From Allobosea psychrotolerans (GTDB lineage: Bacteria; Pseudomonadota; Alphaproteobacteria; Rhizobiales; Beijerinckiaceae), in assembly GCF_002917105.1 (NCBI RefSeq), contig NZ_PQFZ01000027.1:1-64000 (forward strand): a DNA stretch of 64,000 nucleotides. The letters run 5' to 3'. Position 1 is the stretch's first letter. Every line of letters starts with the position of its first letter. Positions 40,374 to 47,358 of the stretch are shown one piece after another. A model generated the notes under the pieces. The model was not told the origin of the DNA. It saw only the letters and a list, made by a program, of their open reading frames with translations, and did not search any database. A program made the position numbers and the translations under genes.

Positions 40374-41612
40374 CTAGCTGCGACCTGGCGCCGGCCGAAA
40401 CAGCCGGCCCTTCTCAGCCACCAGCACGATCCCCAGCGCGACCAACCCGCACAACGAGAAGCCCAGCGTCAGCGGCACCACCGTGCCGTCGAAATGCTGG
40501 CCGATATAGAAGCCGATCAGCGCGCCGCCGACCGTGGTGACGAAGCCCTGCACCGAGGAGGCCGTGCCCGCGACATGGCCGAGCGGGTCCATGGCGAGCG
40601 CGCCGAAATTCGGCGCCAGCAGGCCGAAACAGAACATCGCGCCGCCCTGCAGGGCCGTGAAGCTCCAGAGCGATTCATGCCCCGCCAGCGCGATCAGCGC
40701 ATGCGTGCCGGTGAAGGCGATATAGCCCAGCAGCGCGGCATGCGAGACCCGGCGCATGCCCAGCCTGACGACGATGCGCGAATTGACCAGCGAGGCCACC
40801 GCCATGAAGCCCGCGATCAGCGCGAAGATGACGGTGAAGAGCTGCGGCGCCGCGAAGACGTCGACGAAGACCTGCTGGGCCGAGTTGATGAAGCCGAACA
40901 GCCCGCCGATGACGAAGGCCATGGCCGACATGTAGCCGACCGCGACGCGCGTCGTCAGCGTGGTGCGGAAGGCGGCGACGACGCTGTGGAACTCGATCGG
41001 CTTGCGATCCTCCTCATGCAGCGTCTCGGGCAGCCTGAACGCGGCCCAGAGCATCACCGAGGCGCCGAAGATCGTCAGCACGCCAAAGATCCAGCGCCAG
41101 GGCGCGACCCAGAGGATGGCCTGGCCGATCGAGGGGGCGAGGATCGGCACCGCCAGGAAGACGATCATGGCGAGCGACATCACCCGCGCCATGTCGCGAC
41201 CGGAATAGCAGTCGCGCACGATCGAGACCGCGAGCACGCGCGTCGCCGCCGCGCCGATGCCCTGGGCGACGCGCGCCCACATCATCGCCTCGAAGGAGCC
41301 GGAGAAGGCCGCCGCGATGCTCGCCAGCACATAGAGGCCGAGGCCGAAGAGCAGCACGGGCCTGCGGCCGAAACGGTCCGACAGCGTGCCGTAGACGATC
41401 TGCGCGACGCCAAAGCCGAGCAGATAGGCCGTGACGATCCATTGCCGATGATTCGCCTCCATGATGCCGAGCGTCTCGGCCATTTCGGGCAAGGCCGGCA
41501 GCATCGAATCGATCGCGAGCGCATTCGTCGCCATCAGGGCGGCGGTCAGCGTCACGAAGGAACGGAAGCTCATGCCGTGGCGCGGCAGGGCGGGGTCTGC
41601 GATTGCGGTCAT
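40374..41612 (-). CDS. Bcr/CflA-type MFS multidrug efflux pump
   Basis: A 412-residue permease with about 12 membrane helices. The motif Ile-Asp-Ser-Met-Leu-Pro-Ala-Leu-Pro of the Bcr/CflA group is in helix 1, followed by MFS motif A Gly-Thr-Leu-Ser-Asp-Arg-Phe-Gly-Arg-Arg-Pro and Arg-Val-Ala-Gln-Gly-Ile-Gly-Ala. Exports small toxic compounds by proton antiport. Codirectional with, but 170 bp from, the GST gene upstream. Confidence 0.9.
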   Translation of the reverse strand: MTAIADPALPRHGMSFRSFVTLTAALMATNALAIDSMLPALPEMAETLGIMEANHRQWIVTAYLLGFGVAQIVYGTLSDRFGRRPVLLFGLGLYVLASIAAAFSGSFEAMMWARVAQGIGAAATRVLAVSIVRDCYSGRDMARVMSLAMIVFLAVPILAPSIGQAILWVAPWRWIFGVLTIFGASVMLWAAFRLPETLHEEDRKPIEFHSVVAAFRTTLTTRVAVGYMSAMAFVIGGLFGFINSAQQVFVDVFAAPQLFTVIFALIAGFMAVASLVNSRIVVRLGMRRVSHAALLGYIAFTGTHALIALAGHESLWSFTALQGGAMFCFGLLAPNFGALAMDPLGHVAGTASSVQGFVTTVGGALIGFYIGQHFDGTVVPLTLGFSLCGLVALGIVLVAEKGRLFRPAPGRS

Positions 41613-41781
41613 GTCAGCCTGTGCGGGCGCTCATCCGCGCAGGGCGGATCTGGAAAAGCTCGATTGCCCCCTGGAGCGGGGAGTTTTATGCCCTCCGCCC
41701 ATGCGGGACAACCCGGCTCTGCTGCAGCGCGTCATGCACCGAGCGGGAAGCGCGCCGGCGCTCGCTTCGCTCGAAACCGCT

Positions 41782-42414
41782 TCAGCCCTGCTTCTGCTGC
41801 TCGGCGATCAGGGCGTTATCGATCTCGTCGGCCCGGAGCGCCGCCGGGCGGCCGGAGATGCGCTTGCCATAGGCCTCGAAGGCCGGGCGCTTCTCGATCG
41901 AGCCGAATTGCAGACCCCAGAGGATCTGCGAGCCGAGATAGACATCGGCCGCGCTGAAGCGGTCGCCCAACAGATATTCGCCCGCCGTCACCGCCTGCTC
42001 CAGCGTGTCCATGACGTCGGCGAAGCTGCCATAGCCGATCATGCGGGCCTTGTCGGCGGGCACCTCGAAACCCAGCGCCTTGTTGCTCACCGCCGCCTCC
42101 ACCGGCCCCGCGCCGAAGAACAGCCAGCGGTAATAGGGTCCGCGCAGCCTGCTGCCCGGCGCAGGCACGAGGCCGGCCTGCGGGAAGGCGTCGGCGAGAT
42201 AGGCGCAGATCGCGGCGCATTCGGTGACGACCATGTCGCCATGCTTCAGCGCCGGCACCTTGCCCATCGGGTTGACCGCCTTATAGGCGCCCTTCATCGG
42301 CGGGCCGAAACCCAGGATCTCGGCGCGGTAGGGCGCCCCCACCTCCTCCAGCATCCAGCGCGCGATCCGGCCGCGCGACATCGGGTTGGTGTAGAGCACG
42401 AGCTCGTCCGACAC
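41782..42414 (-). CDS. glutathione S-transferase family protein
   Basis: A 210-residue two-domain GST. The N-terminal thioredoxin fold starts Leu-Tyr-Thr-Asn-Pro-Met-Ser-Arg-Gly-Arg, with the cis-proline in Lys-Val-Pro-Ala-Leu and the glutathione motif in Val-Thr-Glu-Cys-Ala-Ala-Ile. The catalytic residue is probably Ser11. The C-terminal helical domain is complete. Function in detoxification is inferred; adjacency to an efflux pump may be meaningful. Confidence 0.88.
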   Translation of the reverse strand: MSDELVLYTNPMSRGRIARWMLEEVGAPYRAEILGFGPPMKGAYKAVNPMGKVPALKHGDMVVTECAAICAYLADAFPQAGLVPAPGSRLRGPYYRWLFFGAGPVEAAVSNKALGFEVPADKARMIGYGSFADVMDTLEQAVTAGEYLLGDRFSAADVYLGSQILWGLQFGSIEKRPAFEAYGKRISGRPAALRADEIDNALIAEQQKQG

Positions 42415-42627
42415 GGTGTTCTCCCTGGCGTTGTCGTTTCCGCAACCATAGCCCGACGCGATGGCGCGACCATGTCAGCTGCGATCCGGTCAGCTGCGAT
42501 CGATTGCAGCATCAGCCGCCACCTTATTCGGGCGGAGCTTTGATCTTCCATCGGCTTATCCCGAATAACCGGTTCCCTCTTTTCGGGCCGATGCTCTATC
42601 CTCGCCCGCAAACACGGCGCGGGGCCC

Positions 42628-43329
42628 ATGGATTTGTCGACAGCGCAACGCGCAACGGTCACGGATGGCAAGATGACCATCGCCGGCTTATCCGGCCATT
42701 TCGTTCAGGCGCCGGCGCGCCGGCTCAGTGTGGAGGCGAGCGGGCTTGCCGTGCTTTCGGGCTATGCGCTGCGCGACGGCGCGCTGGCCAATGACGGCCG
42801 GATCGCCGCGCAGGCAAGGTTGCCCGAGGACAGTCTCGGCCGGGCGGGCCTCAGCGAGGAAGCCGGCGAGATGCCGCTCGCGATTCGCCCCTTGCCGGAA
42901 GGCGGCACGGCCGTGCGCATGCTGCTCGTGCTGGCGCATGGTGGGGAGGAGCCGGGCTATCACGCCACGCTCTGGCTGCCCGGCGAGATCTTTTCCGCGC
43001 TGAAGCAGGATGTCGAGGCCGGCCGCGCCGGGCGGCTCTCGCTTGTCGCCACCACGAGCCTCTGGCTCGACGAGGCGGACCGCGACGCGCCTGCCGAGCG
43101 CCGCGTCGCGTGGCGGCTCGGGCCGAGGCCCGACGATGAGGGCAGCGCCCCGGCGCGCGGCCTGGTCGAGCGCATCGCCTGGAGCGCGGCAGCCCCGGCG
43201 CCCGCGCTCGCCCCGGCCGAAGAGGAGCCGGAGGAGACGGTGTTCGAGGCCCTGACGCGCCTGAACTGGAGCCTGAAGCAGATCGCGCTGGTGCTGGTCT
43301 TCCTGATGATCGTGGCCGCGTTGAAGTAG
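42628..43329 (+). CDS. tail-anchored protein of unknown function
   Basis: A 233-residue protein with no signal peptide and one C-terminal hydrophobic helix (about 216-232, Ile-Ala-Leu-Val-Leu-Val-Phe-Leu-Met-Ile). Before the anchor is a short acidic Pro/Ala/Glu linker (about 190-205). The first 150 residues show beta-rich alternation but no family I know. The long bulk must face the cytoplasm. It stands alone between the GST and a dispersed repeat. Confidence 0.7.
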   Translation: MDLSTAQRATVTDGKMTIAGLSGHFVQAPARRLSVEASGLAVLSGYALRDGALANDGRIAAQARLPEDSLGRAGLSEEAGEMPLAIRPLPEGGTAVRMLLVLAHGGEEPGYHATLWLPGEIFSALKQDVEAGRAGRLSLVATTSLWLDEADRDAPAERRVAWRLGPRPDDEGSAPARGLVERIAWSAAAPAPALAPAEEEPEETVFEALTRLNWSLKQIALVLVFLMIVAALK

Positions 43330-43365
43330 CGCCGGCCACATTCCTCGGGACCGTTTGCAAAGGTG

Positions 43366-43487
43366 AGCCCTCATCCTGAGGAGCCGCGTCAGCGGCGTCT
43401 CGAAGGATGCTTCAGATGGTTCTGGAGACTCCTGGAGCATCCTTCGAGACGCCATTCCTCACAGGATGGCTCCTCAGGATGAGGGCT
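43366..43487. repeat. dispersed ~115-bp inverted repeat, copy 3
   Basis: Third copy of the CCCTCATCCTGAGGAG element, with a short insertion near its 3' end (ATTCCTCACAGGATGG). It lies between convergent genes. Confidence 0.8.
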
Positions 43488-43509
43488 CGCGGAGTCTCCG
43501 AACGAGATC

Positions 43510-44532
43510 TCAGCGGATCGGCGGGGCGTATTGCAGGCCGCCATTGCTCCACAGGGCGTTCTGCCCGCGCGCGATCTTCATCGACGATTGCTGGCCGAGA
43601 TGGCGCTCGAAGACCTCGCCGTAATTGCCGGCGGTCTTGATCACCTTATAGGCCCAGTCATTGCCGAGGCCGAGCGCCTGGCCGAAGGAACCCTCGACGC
43701 CGAGCAGCCGGCGGATGTCGGGATTGGTCGACTTGCGCATCTCGTCGACATTGGCCTGCGTCACCTCGAGCTCCTCGGCCGTGACCAGCGCGTACTGGAC
43801 CCAGCTGACGATATCGAACCACTGATCGTCGCCATGGCGCACGGCATAGGCAAGCGGCTCCTTCGAGATCGTCTCGGGCAGCACGACATGCTCGGACGGG
43901 TTCTTGAAGCGCAGCCGCTCGGCATAGAGGCCGGACTGGTCCGTGGTGAAGACGTCGCAGCGGCCGCTCTCATAGGCCTCGGTCGCCTCGTTGTTGGTGG
44001 CGAAGGTCACCGGCTCGAACTTCATGTTGTTCTTGCGGAAATAATCGGCGGTGTTGAGCTCGGTCGTGGTGCCCTGCTGGATGCAGATCGAGGCGCCGCT
44101 CAGCTCGCGGGCCGATTTGATGTTCAGGGCCTTCTTCACCATGAAGCCCTGGCCGTCATAATAGAACACCGCCCGGAAATTCAGGCCGAGGATGGTGTCG
44201 CGGCTCATCGTCCAGGTCGTCGTCGCCGCGATCAGGTCGCTCTCGCCCGATTGCAGCGCGGTGAAGCGGTCCTTGGACGAAAGCGAGACGAATTTGACCT
44301 TGCTGGCGTCGTCGAAGATCGCTGCGGCGAGCGCATGGCAGAAATCGATGTTGACGCCCTTCCAGGTGCCGGTCGCATCCGCAAGGCCGAAGCCCGCGAG
44401 CCCGGTGCCGATGCCGCAATTCAGGACGCCGCGCGCCTTGACCGCCTTCAGGGTCTGGGCCTCAGCCTGCCCGCCATATGACAGGCCGAGCGCCAGCAGG
44501 AAGCCGACCAGAATTCTCGCGTAGCGTGCCAT
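43510..44532 (-). CDS. polar amino-acid ABC binding protein, AapJ-like (orphan)
   Basis: About 340 residues with a signal peptide ending Ala-Glu-Ala-Gln. The body fits family-3 binding proteins of the AapJ/BztA type: Gly-Val-Leu-Asn-Cys-Gly-Ile-Gly, Gly-Val-Asn-Ile-Asp-Phe-Cys-His-Ala-Leu-Ala-Ala-Ala, Asp-Arg-Phe-Thr-Ala-Leu-Gln-Ser-Gly-Glu and Cys-Asp-Val-Phe-Thr-Thr-Asp. ATG 44532 has a GGGGGAC leader. No permease or ATPase gene is adjacent, so it must use a transporter encoded elsewhere or has another role. Confidence 0.9.
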   Translation of the reverse strand: MARYARILVGFLLALGLSYGGQAEAQTLKAVKARGVLNCGIGTGLAGFGLADATGTWKGVNIDFCHALAAAIFDDASKVKFVSLSSKDRFTALQSGESDLIAATTTWTMSRDTILGLNFRAVFYYDGQGFMVKKALNIKSARELSGASICIQQGTTTELNTADYFRKNNMKFEPVTFATNNEATEAYESGRCDVFTTDQSGLYAERLRFKNPSEHVVLPETISKEPLAYAVRHGDDQWFDIVSWVQYALVTAEELEVTQANVDEMRKSTNPDIRRLLGVEGSFGQALGLGNDWAYKVIKTAGNYGEVFERHLGQQSSMKIARGQNALWSNGGLQYAPPIR

Positions 44533-44870
44533 TTTTTGTCCCCCTGGTAAGCGCGCAGCTTGGATGCCGGGTTCGAGGAAGCACCTGCCCGGACCGAGGG
44601 TCAATCACTGACGCTATGATAATTGCCAAGCCAGTATTCATCGGGGAAATATGATCGCGCAGGCCAAATCCGCGCAGGCGTTTCCGCTGCGGTTGGTGCG
44701 CCTCTTCCTTCTCCCCCATCAAAGTCGGCTGTTGCCGACGATGACTCTCAAGGATTGCCATCTCGGACAAGCCCGAGATGGGTGGGAGAAGGGTTCCTCG
44801 CACCTCCCGCCCATCGCGACGCAACCTCTCGCGCGCCGGCGCGTTTCCCTTTTCTCTCGGGGAGGCCATC
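44533..44870. other. 338-bp divergent intergenic region
   Basis: No gene. It holds promoters for the divergent binding-protein and SpoIIAA-like genes (not assigned) and a decayed multi-hairpin stretch at about 44700-44815: GTCGGC/GCCGAC, CATCTCGG/CCGAGATG and the phrase GGAGAAGGGTTCC shared with the 220-bp repeats at 47081 and 52143. It therefore looks like a remnant of that element. Confidence 0.6.
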
Positions 44871-45257
44871 ATGTTCGAAATTCTCGCAGCGCCGGACCAT
44901 GTCGCCGCTTATCGCCTGACGGGCACGCTAACGGAGGCCGATCTCGACGGCGTCGTCGCCGATATCGAGGGCAGGCTGTCCCGCCACGAAAAGCTCGGCA
45001 TCCTGGTCGATCTGACCGGCTTCGAGGACATGACCTTCCGGGCCGGGCTCAAGGATGCGCGCTATGGGCTCAGCATGGTGCGACGATTGAAGCGGTTTCC
45101 GCGCGAGGCGGTGGTCACCGACAAGGGCTGGATCGAGAGCTTCATGGCGATCGCCAATCCGATCATCCCGCATGTCGAGTTGAAATGCTTCAAGCCGGCG
45201 GAGTTCGACGCGGCGCTGGCCTGGGCAAGCGAGATCGAAGGCGGGCCGGAGGCGTAG
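44871..45257 (+). CDS. SpoIIAA-like (STAS-related) protein
   Basis: About 128 residues from ATG 44871, which has GGGGAGG upstream. The sequence matches the SpoIIAA-like/STAS-related group: Tyr-Arg-Leu-Thr-Gly-Thr-Leu-Thr-Glu-Ala-Asp-Leu, Ile-Leu-Val-Asp-Leu-Thr-Gly-Phe, and Val-Val-Thr-Asp-Lys-Gly-Trp. These single-domain proteins are widespread in Rhizobiales; some may bind lipids or act as anti-anti-sigma-like switches. No partner gene is nearby. Confidence 0.8.
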   Translation: MFEILAAPDHVAAYRLTGTLTEADLDGVVADIEGRLSRHEKLGILVDLTGFEDMTFRAGLKDARYGLSMVRRLKRFPREAVVTDKGWIESFMAIANPIIPHVELKCFKPAEFDAALAWASEIEGGPEA

Positions 45258-45383
45258 AGCATTTTCGAGTGAAGCGGATACCCGTCCCCTCGCGACAAAC
45301 GCGAAGCGTTTGCGCTGAGAAAACGCGTCAAAACAAAGCCTTAGAAAAATTGAACGATCCAATTGGATCGGAAATTGCTTTCA
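45256..45383. repeat. RIME-like element, inverted degenerate copy
   Basis: Read on the minus strand it follows the copy at 11967: a GGATCGGAAAT half-stem, an AT-rich stretch with GTTTTGACGCGTTTTC, then TCACTCGAAAATGCTCTAC. An added GC hairpin CGCGAAGCGTTTGCG lies in the centre. The main stem is broken. Confidence 0.6.
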
Positions 45384-45432
45384 CGATCCGCCCCTGGAAG
45401 CGGCTATCGTCGCGCAGCAGGCGGGGAAGCGC

Positions 45433-46488
45433 ATGGCCAGGATTTGTGTCTACGGCGCCGGCGCGATCGGCTGCTATCTCGGCGGGCGGTTGCTGGCGGC
45501 CGGGGCCGATCTCGGCTTCGTCGGCCGCCCGCGCAGCGCCGACGAGCTGGCCGAACATGGGCTGACGCTGACTGATCTCCACGGCGGGCGCTGGCGCGTT
45601 CCGCCGCAGGGCATCGCCATGGCGACCGGGCCGGCGGGTGCCGCCACGGCCGATCTCGTGCTGGTCACGGTGAAATCGATGGCGACGGGCACGGTCGCGG
45701 CGGAGCTCGCCCCGGTGTTGCGGCCGGGCGCGGTAGTGGTGAGCTTCCAGAACGGGCTCGGCCATGCCGAGACGCTGCGCGCCGCCCTGCCCGGCCGAAC
45801 CGTTCTCGCCGGCATGGTGCCGTTCAACGTGGTCTCGCCCGGTCCGGGCGCCTTCCACCAGGCCTCGGCGGGCGTGCTCGCCATCGCCGAGGATGTGGCG
45901 TTGGCGCCCTTCCTGCCAGCCTTCACCAACGCCGGGTTGCCGCTGGAACAGCACCGCAACATGCTGCCGGTGCAATGGGCCAAGCTGCTCCTCAACCTCA
46001 ACAACGCCGTCAACGCGCTGGCGAACCGGCCATTGCGCGAGGAACTCTCGCTGCGGACCTATCGGCGCTGCCTGGCGCTGGCCCAGGCGGAGGCGCTGGC
46101 GCTCCTCGACGAAACCGGACTGCGTCCGGCCCGATTGACACCGCTGCCGGCGCGCTGGATCCCGCGCCTGCTCGATACGCCCGACTGGCTCTTCGCCCGG
46201 TTGGCCGCCCGCATGCTCGCCATCGACCCGACGGCGCGCTCCTCGATGTCGGACGATCTTGCCGCCGGGCGGCCGAGCGAGATCGACTGGATCAATGGCG
46301 AGGTCGTCCGCCTTGCCGCGCGCCACGGTCGCAAGGCCCCGGTGAACGCGCGCCTGGTGGCGCTGATCCATGCGGCGGAAGTGAGCCCCGAGCGCCCGGC
46401 CTGGTCCGGGGCGGCGCTATTGGCCGAGCTGGAGGCGGCGCGTCGGTTCCCCGGAGAGGACGTCGTTATGGCGCGGCACGCCAGCTAG
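45433..46488 (+). CDS. ketopantoate reductase-like (ApbA/PanE family) oxidoreductase
   Basis: A 351-residue protein with Gly-Ala-Gly-Ala-Ile-Gly-Cys-Tyr-Leu-Gly at about 7-16, Val-Thr-Val-Lys-Ser in the substrate loop, Val-Ser-Phe-Gln-Asn-Gly-Leu-Gly, and Trp-Ala-Lys-Leu-Leu-Leu-Asn-Leu-Asn-Asn-Ala with the catalytic lysine. It reduces 2-dehydropantoate or a related keto acid. It is a second family member in the window, not closely similar to the one at 8033. It stands alone, so its role is uncertain. Confidence 0.85.
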   Translation: MARICVYGAGAIGCYLGGRLLAAGADLGFVGRPRSADELAEHGLTLTDLHGGRWRVPPQGIAMATGPAGAATADLVLVTVKSMATGTVAAELAPVLRPGAVVVSFQNGLGHAETLRAALPGRTVLAGMVPFNVVSPGPGAFHQASAGVLAIAEDVALAPFLPAFTNAGLPLEQHRNMLPVQWAKLLLNLNNAVNALANRPLREELSLRTYRRCLALAQAEALALLDETGLRPARLTPLPARWIPRLLDTPDWLFARLAARMLAIDPTARSSMSDDLAAGRPSEIDWINGEVVRLAARHGRKAPVNARLVALIHAAEVSPERPAWSGAALLAELEAARRFPGEDVVMARHAS

Positions 46489-46494
46489 AATAAT

Positions 46495-46592
46495 GTCCGA
46501 GCCGATCGGATCGTTAAATTGCTCTAGCCCTTTGTTATAACGTGTTTCTTCACGCTATCCAGCGGAACTTCGCTCAAAAAAAGCTCTAAGCG
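46495..46592. repeat. RIME-like element, degenerate copy
   Basis: Contains CCGATCGGATCG, TTAAATTGCTCTAGCC, TTTCTTCACGCTATCC and ACTTCGCTCAAAAAAAGCTCTAA in the order of the 11967 element, but the palindrome has decayed. It flanks the ketopantoate-reductase-like gene together with the copy at 45256, which is in opposite orientation. Confidence 0.6.
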
Positions 46593-46690
46593 GCGCGCCG
46601 CGAAGATGAACGGCACTGAACCTTTTCGTTCAGCATCCGTTTCAACTTGGCCTGCTCTAGTACGGCATTGAGAAAAACCAGGAGGAACTC

Positions 46691-46978
46691 ATGCGTCACT
46701 TTCTGATCGCCGCGGCCATTGCACTGGGGGCGGCCGCGACACCCGCGGCAGCGAGCGAGGCCTTCACCGGCGCGAGCGCGCTCGACAAGGTCGAAGTCGG
46801 CTATGCCAGGCACAACCGCGAGCACCGCATGTGGGAGATCCAGCGGACCCAGGAGATGCAGGCCCGGCGCGGCTACCGCCATTACGATCGCGGCTATGAT
46901 CGCGGCTATGGCCGCCACCGTGGCGGCCCGCCGCCCTGGGCCCCGGCCCATGGCTATCGCGACCGCGACCGCTGGTGA
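46691..46978 (+). CDS. small secreted Arg/Tyr/Gly-rich protein
   Basis: A 95-residue protein with a signal peptide (1-21, ending Ala-Ala-Ala-Ser) and a mature part rich in Arg, Tyr and Gly (Gly-Tyr-Arg-His-Tyr-Asp-Arg-Gly-Tyr-Asp-Arg-Gly-Tyr). AGGAGG lies 6 bases upstream. No domain is recognised; such short basic periplasmic proteins are common in this order. It has its own strong terminator. Confidence 0.75.
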   Translation: MRHFLIAAAIALGAAATPAAASEAFTGASALDKVEVGYARHNREHRMWEIQRTQEMQARRGYRHYDRGYDRGYGRHRGGPPPWAPAHGYRDRDRW

Positions 46979-46996
46979 GCTCCAGCTTTGACGGAG

Positions 46997-47024
46997 GGCC
47001 CGGCCGAAAGGCCGGGCCTTTTTT
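46997..47024 (+). terminator. rho-independent terminator
   Basis: GGCCCGGCC / GGCCGGGCC perfect 9-bp stem with GAAA tetraloop, then TTTTTTG. It ends the small secreted protein's transcript. Confidence 0.93.
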
Positions 47025-47080
47025 GTTTTGGGGGAATGGTGTCCCCACGCCCGTTTTGAATGGCGCCGGAGCCTCGATAG

Positions 47081-47300
47081 AGAACCCTCTCCTGCAAGGA
47101 GAGGGCGGGGTGAGGTGTAGGCCATTATCCGCTGGGGCGCGGCCTCACCGCCGCGTGCGGTTAGCTCTGCGCTTGACTGGCCCAGGGGCCGACACCTCAT
47201 CCCTGCCCTTCTCACTGAACTCGGGCTTGCCCGAGTTCAGCACCCAGAGTGTCGAAGTCGGGTAGACCCGACTTCGATGCAGGAGAAGGGTTCCCCGCGC
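47081..47300. repeat. 220-bp multi-hairpin repeat, copy 1
   Basis: Starts AGAACCCTCTCCTGCAAGGA and ends AGGAGAAGGGTTCCCCGCGC. It contains perfect hairpins at 47217-47238 (GAACTCGGGC/GCCCGAGTTC) and 47252-47277 (TCGAAGTCGGG/CCCGACTTCGA). A same-length second copy is at 52143-52362. With the terminator it fills the gap between the small secreted gene and the uvrB stop; no gene is present. Confidence 0.85.
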
Positions 47301-47358
47301 CTCTCATGCTCGCGCTTGTGGCGGGCATGACGGGAAGCGCGCGGAAAGACTCCCGACC

